Shown: positions 6,997 through 7,566 of the stretch, piece after piece
Layout of the letters: each line of letters starts with the position of its first letter
How positions within the stretch are numbered: the first letter of the stretch is position 1
NCBI GenBank assembly: GCA_005880075.1
Contig: VBJT01000249.1
Coordinates: forward strand, 1 to 7,566
Direction of reading: 5' to 3'
From: Chloroflexota bacterium
Lineage (GTDB): Bacteria; Chloroflexota; Dehalococcoidia; SM23-28-2; RBG-16-64-32
DNA length: 7,566 bases
The notes under the pieces: generated by a model
Database searches by the model: none
Told to the model about the DNA's origin: nothing
The model's input: the letters and a program-made list of their open reading frames with translations, nothing else
Program-made: the position numbers and the translations under genes

Positions 6997-7431
6997 TTAA
7001 TGCCGGCGTTCGGTTCTAGCGGCCGGGCCCTCTGCGGAACCTTGCTCGGCGGCGTCGAGGAGAGAGTTTGCGAGGGCTTCGGATTCGACTTTGCCCTTAA
7101 TCAGGTACTCGCGGGCGCCTTCGTTCCGCGCCCACTTGCGCACTGATGCATCGTCGAGTCCCGTCAAGACGACCACCGGCACCCGTGAGGACTGTTCGTA
7201 GATATCGAGGATGGCGCCCAGGCGCGGAGTATCATCGAGAAGCAGGTCGAGAAGAAGAACGTCGAACTTATGCCTGGCCAGGCGTCGGAGGCCTTCCTGG
7301 AGACGCCGGACATGCGTGAGCTCGAAATCGGCTGTTCGCACGTCAGCCAAGGCTTCCTTAACAAGGCGGGCGTCACCGGGATTGTCTTCGACGAATAAGA
7401 CCCTGACGGGCCTTCGGCGTATAGCGGTCAC
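6997..7431 (-). CDS. Single-domain response regulator (CheY-like receiver)
   Basis: A 144-residue cytoplasmic stand-alone receiver. The acidic pair E15 and D16 lies in VLFVEDNPGDARLV (11-24). The phospho-acceptor is D62 in DVLLLDLLLDD (57-67), the switch threonine is T90 in VVVLTGLDD (86-94), and the conserved lysine is K112 in EYLIKG (108-113). All phosphorylation-site residues are therefore present. No output domain follows; the C-terminal 15 residues are charged and apparently disordered. Such receivers usually relay phosphate from a sensor or phytochrome-type histidine kinase, or modulate another protein. The start is GTG (7429-7431), the only start codon between the upstream in-frame TAG and the receiver; no clear Shine-Dalgarno is seen, so reinitiation after the upstream gene is likely. 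The stop is only 14 bases from the convergent TgpA-like gene. Confidence 0.92.
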   Translation of the reverse strand: MTAIRRRPVRVLFVEDNPGDARLVKEALADVRTADFELTHVRRLQEGLRRLARHKFDVLLLDLLLDDTPRLGAILDIYEQSSRVPVVVLTGLDDASVRKWARNEGAREYLIKGKVESEALANSLLDAAEQGSAEGPAARTERRH

Positions 7432-7440
7432 GGGGGCAAC

Positions 7441-7566
7441 CTAGTTCGCCGTTGAGGGCAACTGGACGACTTTCGACCAGAAGTACTGGATCGATTTCAT
7501 CACGCTCACGAATTGCTCCAGCCCGCCGGGCTTCGTGATATAGCAGTTGGCGTTCAGGTCATAGGC
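7441..7566 (-). CDS. C-terminal end of an Rcp1-type response regulator receiver (5' part outside window)
   Basis: Reading inward from the right edge on the minus strand gives 41 residues and a TAG stop at 7441-7443. The sequence AYDLNANCYITKPGGLEQF, followed by a helix ending in FWSKVVQLPS, is the typical tail of Rcp1/CheY-like receivers. Visible are the strand-5 lysine in Y-I-T-K-P (residue 12 of the fragment) and the final helix with the F-W-x-x-V-V-x-L-P ending of the subfamily. The acidic pocket and phospho-acceptor lie beyond the window. The gene sits immediately upstream of the second receiver, in the same frame with nine bases between, so the two are surely cotranscribed. A phytochrome or hybrid histidine kinase further upstream would fit the usual context but cannot be seen here. 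Confidence 0.85.
   Translation of the reverse strand, partial: AYDLNANCYITKPGGLEQFVSVMKSIQYFWSKVVQLPSTAN

Noticed and set aside
6983..7020. Possible bidirectional terminator between the convergent TgpA-like and receiver genes
   Set aside because: The gap is 14 bases and only a 4-bp CCGG/CCGG stem with a long loop is seen.

Overview
This is a GC-rich bacterial window packed with genes on both strands, apparently chromosomal. It has no rRNA, tRNA, CRISPR array or insertion sequence that I can see. The membrane-anchored MoxR/DUF58/transglutaminase-like cluster, the crotonase-family enzyme and the Rcp1-type single-domain receivers would suit a Chloroflexota (Dehalococcoidia or Thermomicrobia-like) genome. 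That assignment is a low-confidence inference from protein style, with no marker gene behind it.

Left part (1-2101), all on the minus strand. In transcription order it reads: an enoyl-CoA hydratase/isomerase family enzyme; a broken DUF433 antitoxin; an intact DUF5615 PIN-like toxin; and a class I SAM-dependent methyltransferase that runs off the left edge. The antitoxin/toxin pair is visibly poorer in GC than its neighbours. The antitoxin has lost its middle and changed frame, so it looks like a decaying toxin-antitoxin module inserted between metabolic genes.

Centre (2102-2282) is the divergent intergenic region. It holds a possible minus-strand promoter for the crotonase gene and a set of inverted repeats in the presumed leader of the plus-strand operon.

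Middle and right (2283-6982) is a tight three-gene plus-strand operon: MoxR AAA+ ATPase, DUF58 membrane protein and a TgpA-like membrane protein with a transglutaminase-like domain. The stop and start codons abut or overlap at both junctions. Known operons of this type are thought to act at the cell envelope, with the MoxR ATPase as chaperone for its partners. The transglutaminase-like domain here has lost all three expected catalytic residues (Cys to Phe, His to Tyr, Asp to Asn), so it is probably a pseudoenzyme with a binding or structural role.

Right end (6997-7566), minus strand and convergent with the operon: two stand-alone response-regulator receivers in tandem. The upstream one is cut by the window edge. 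They lie in the same reading frame, separated by one TAG and three codons.
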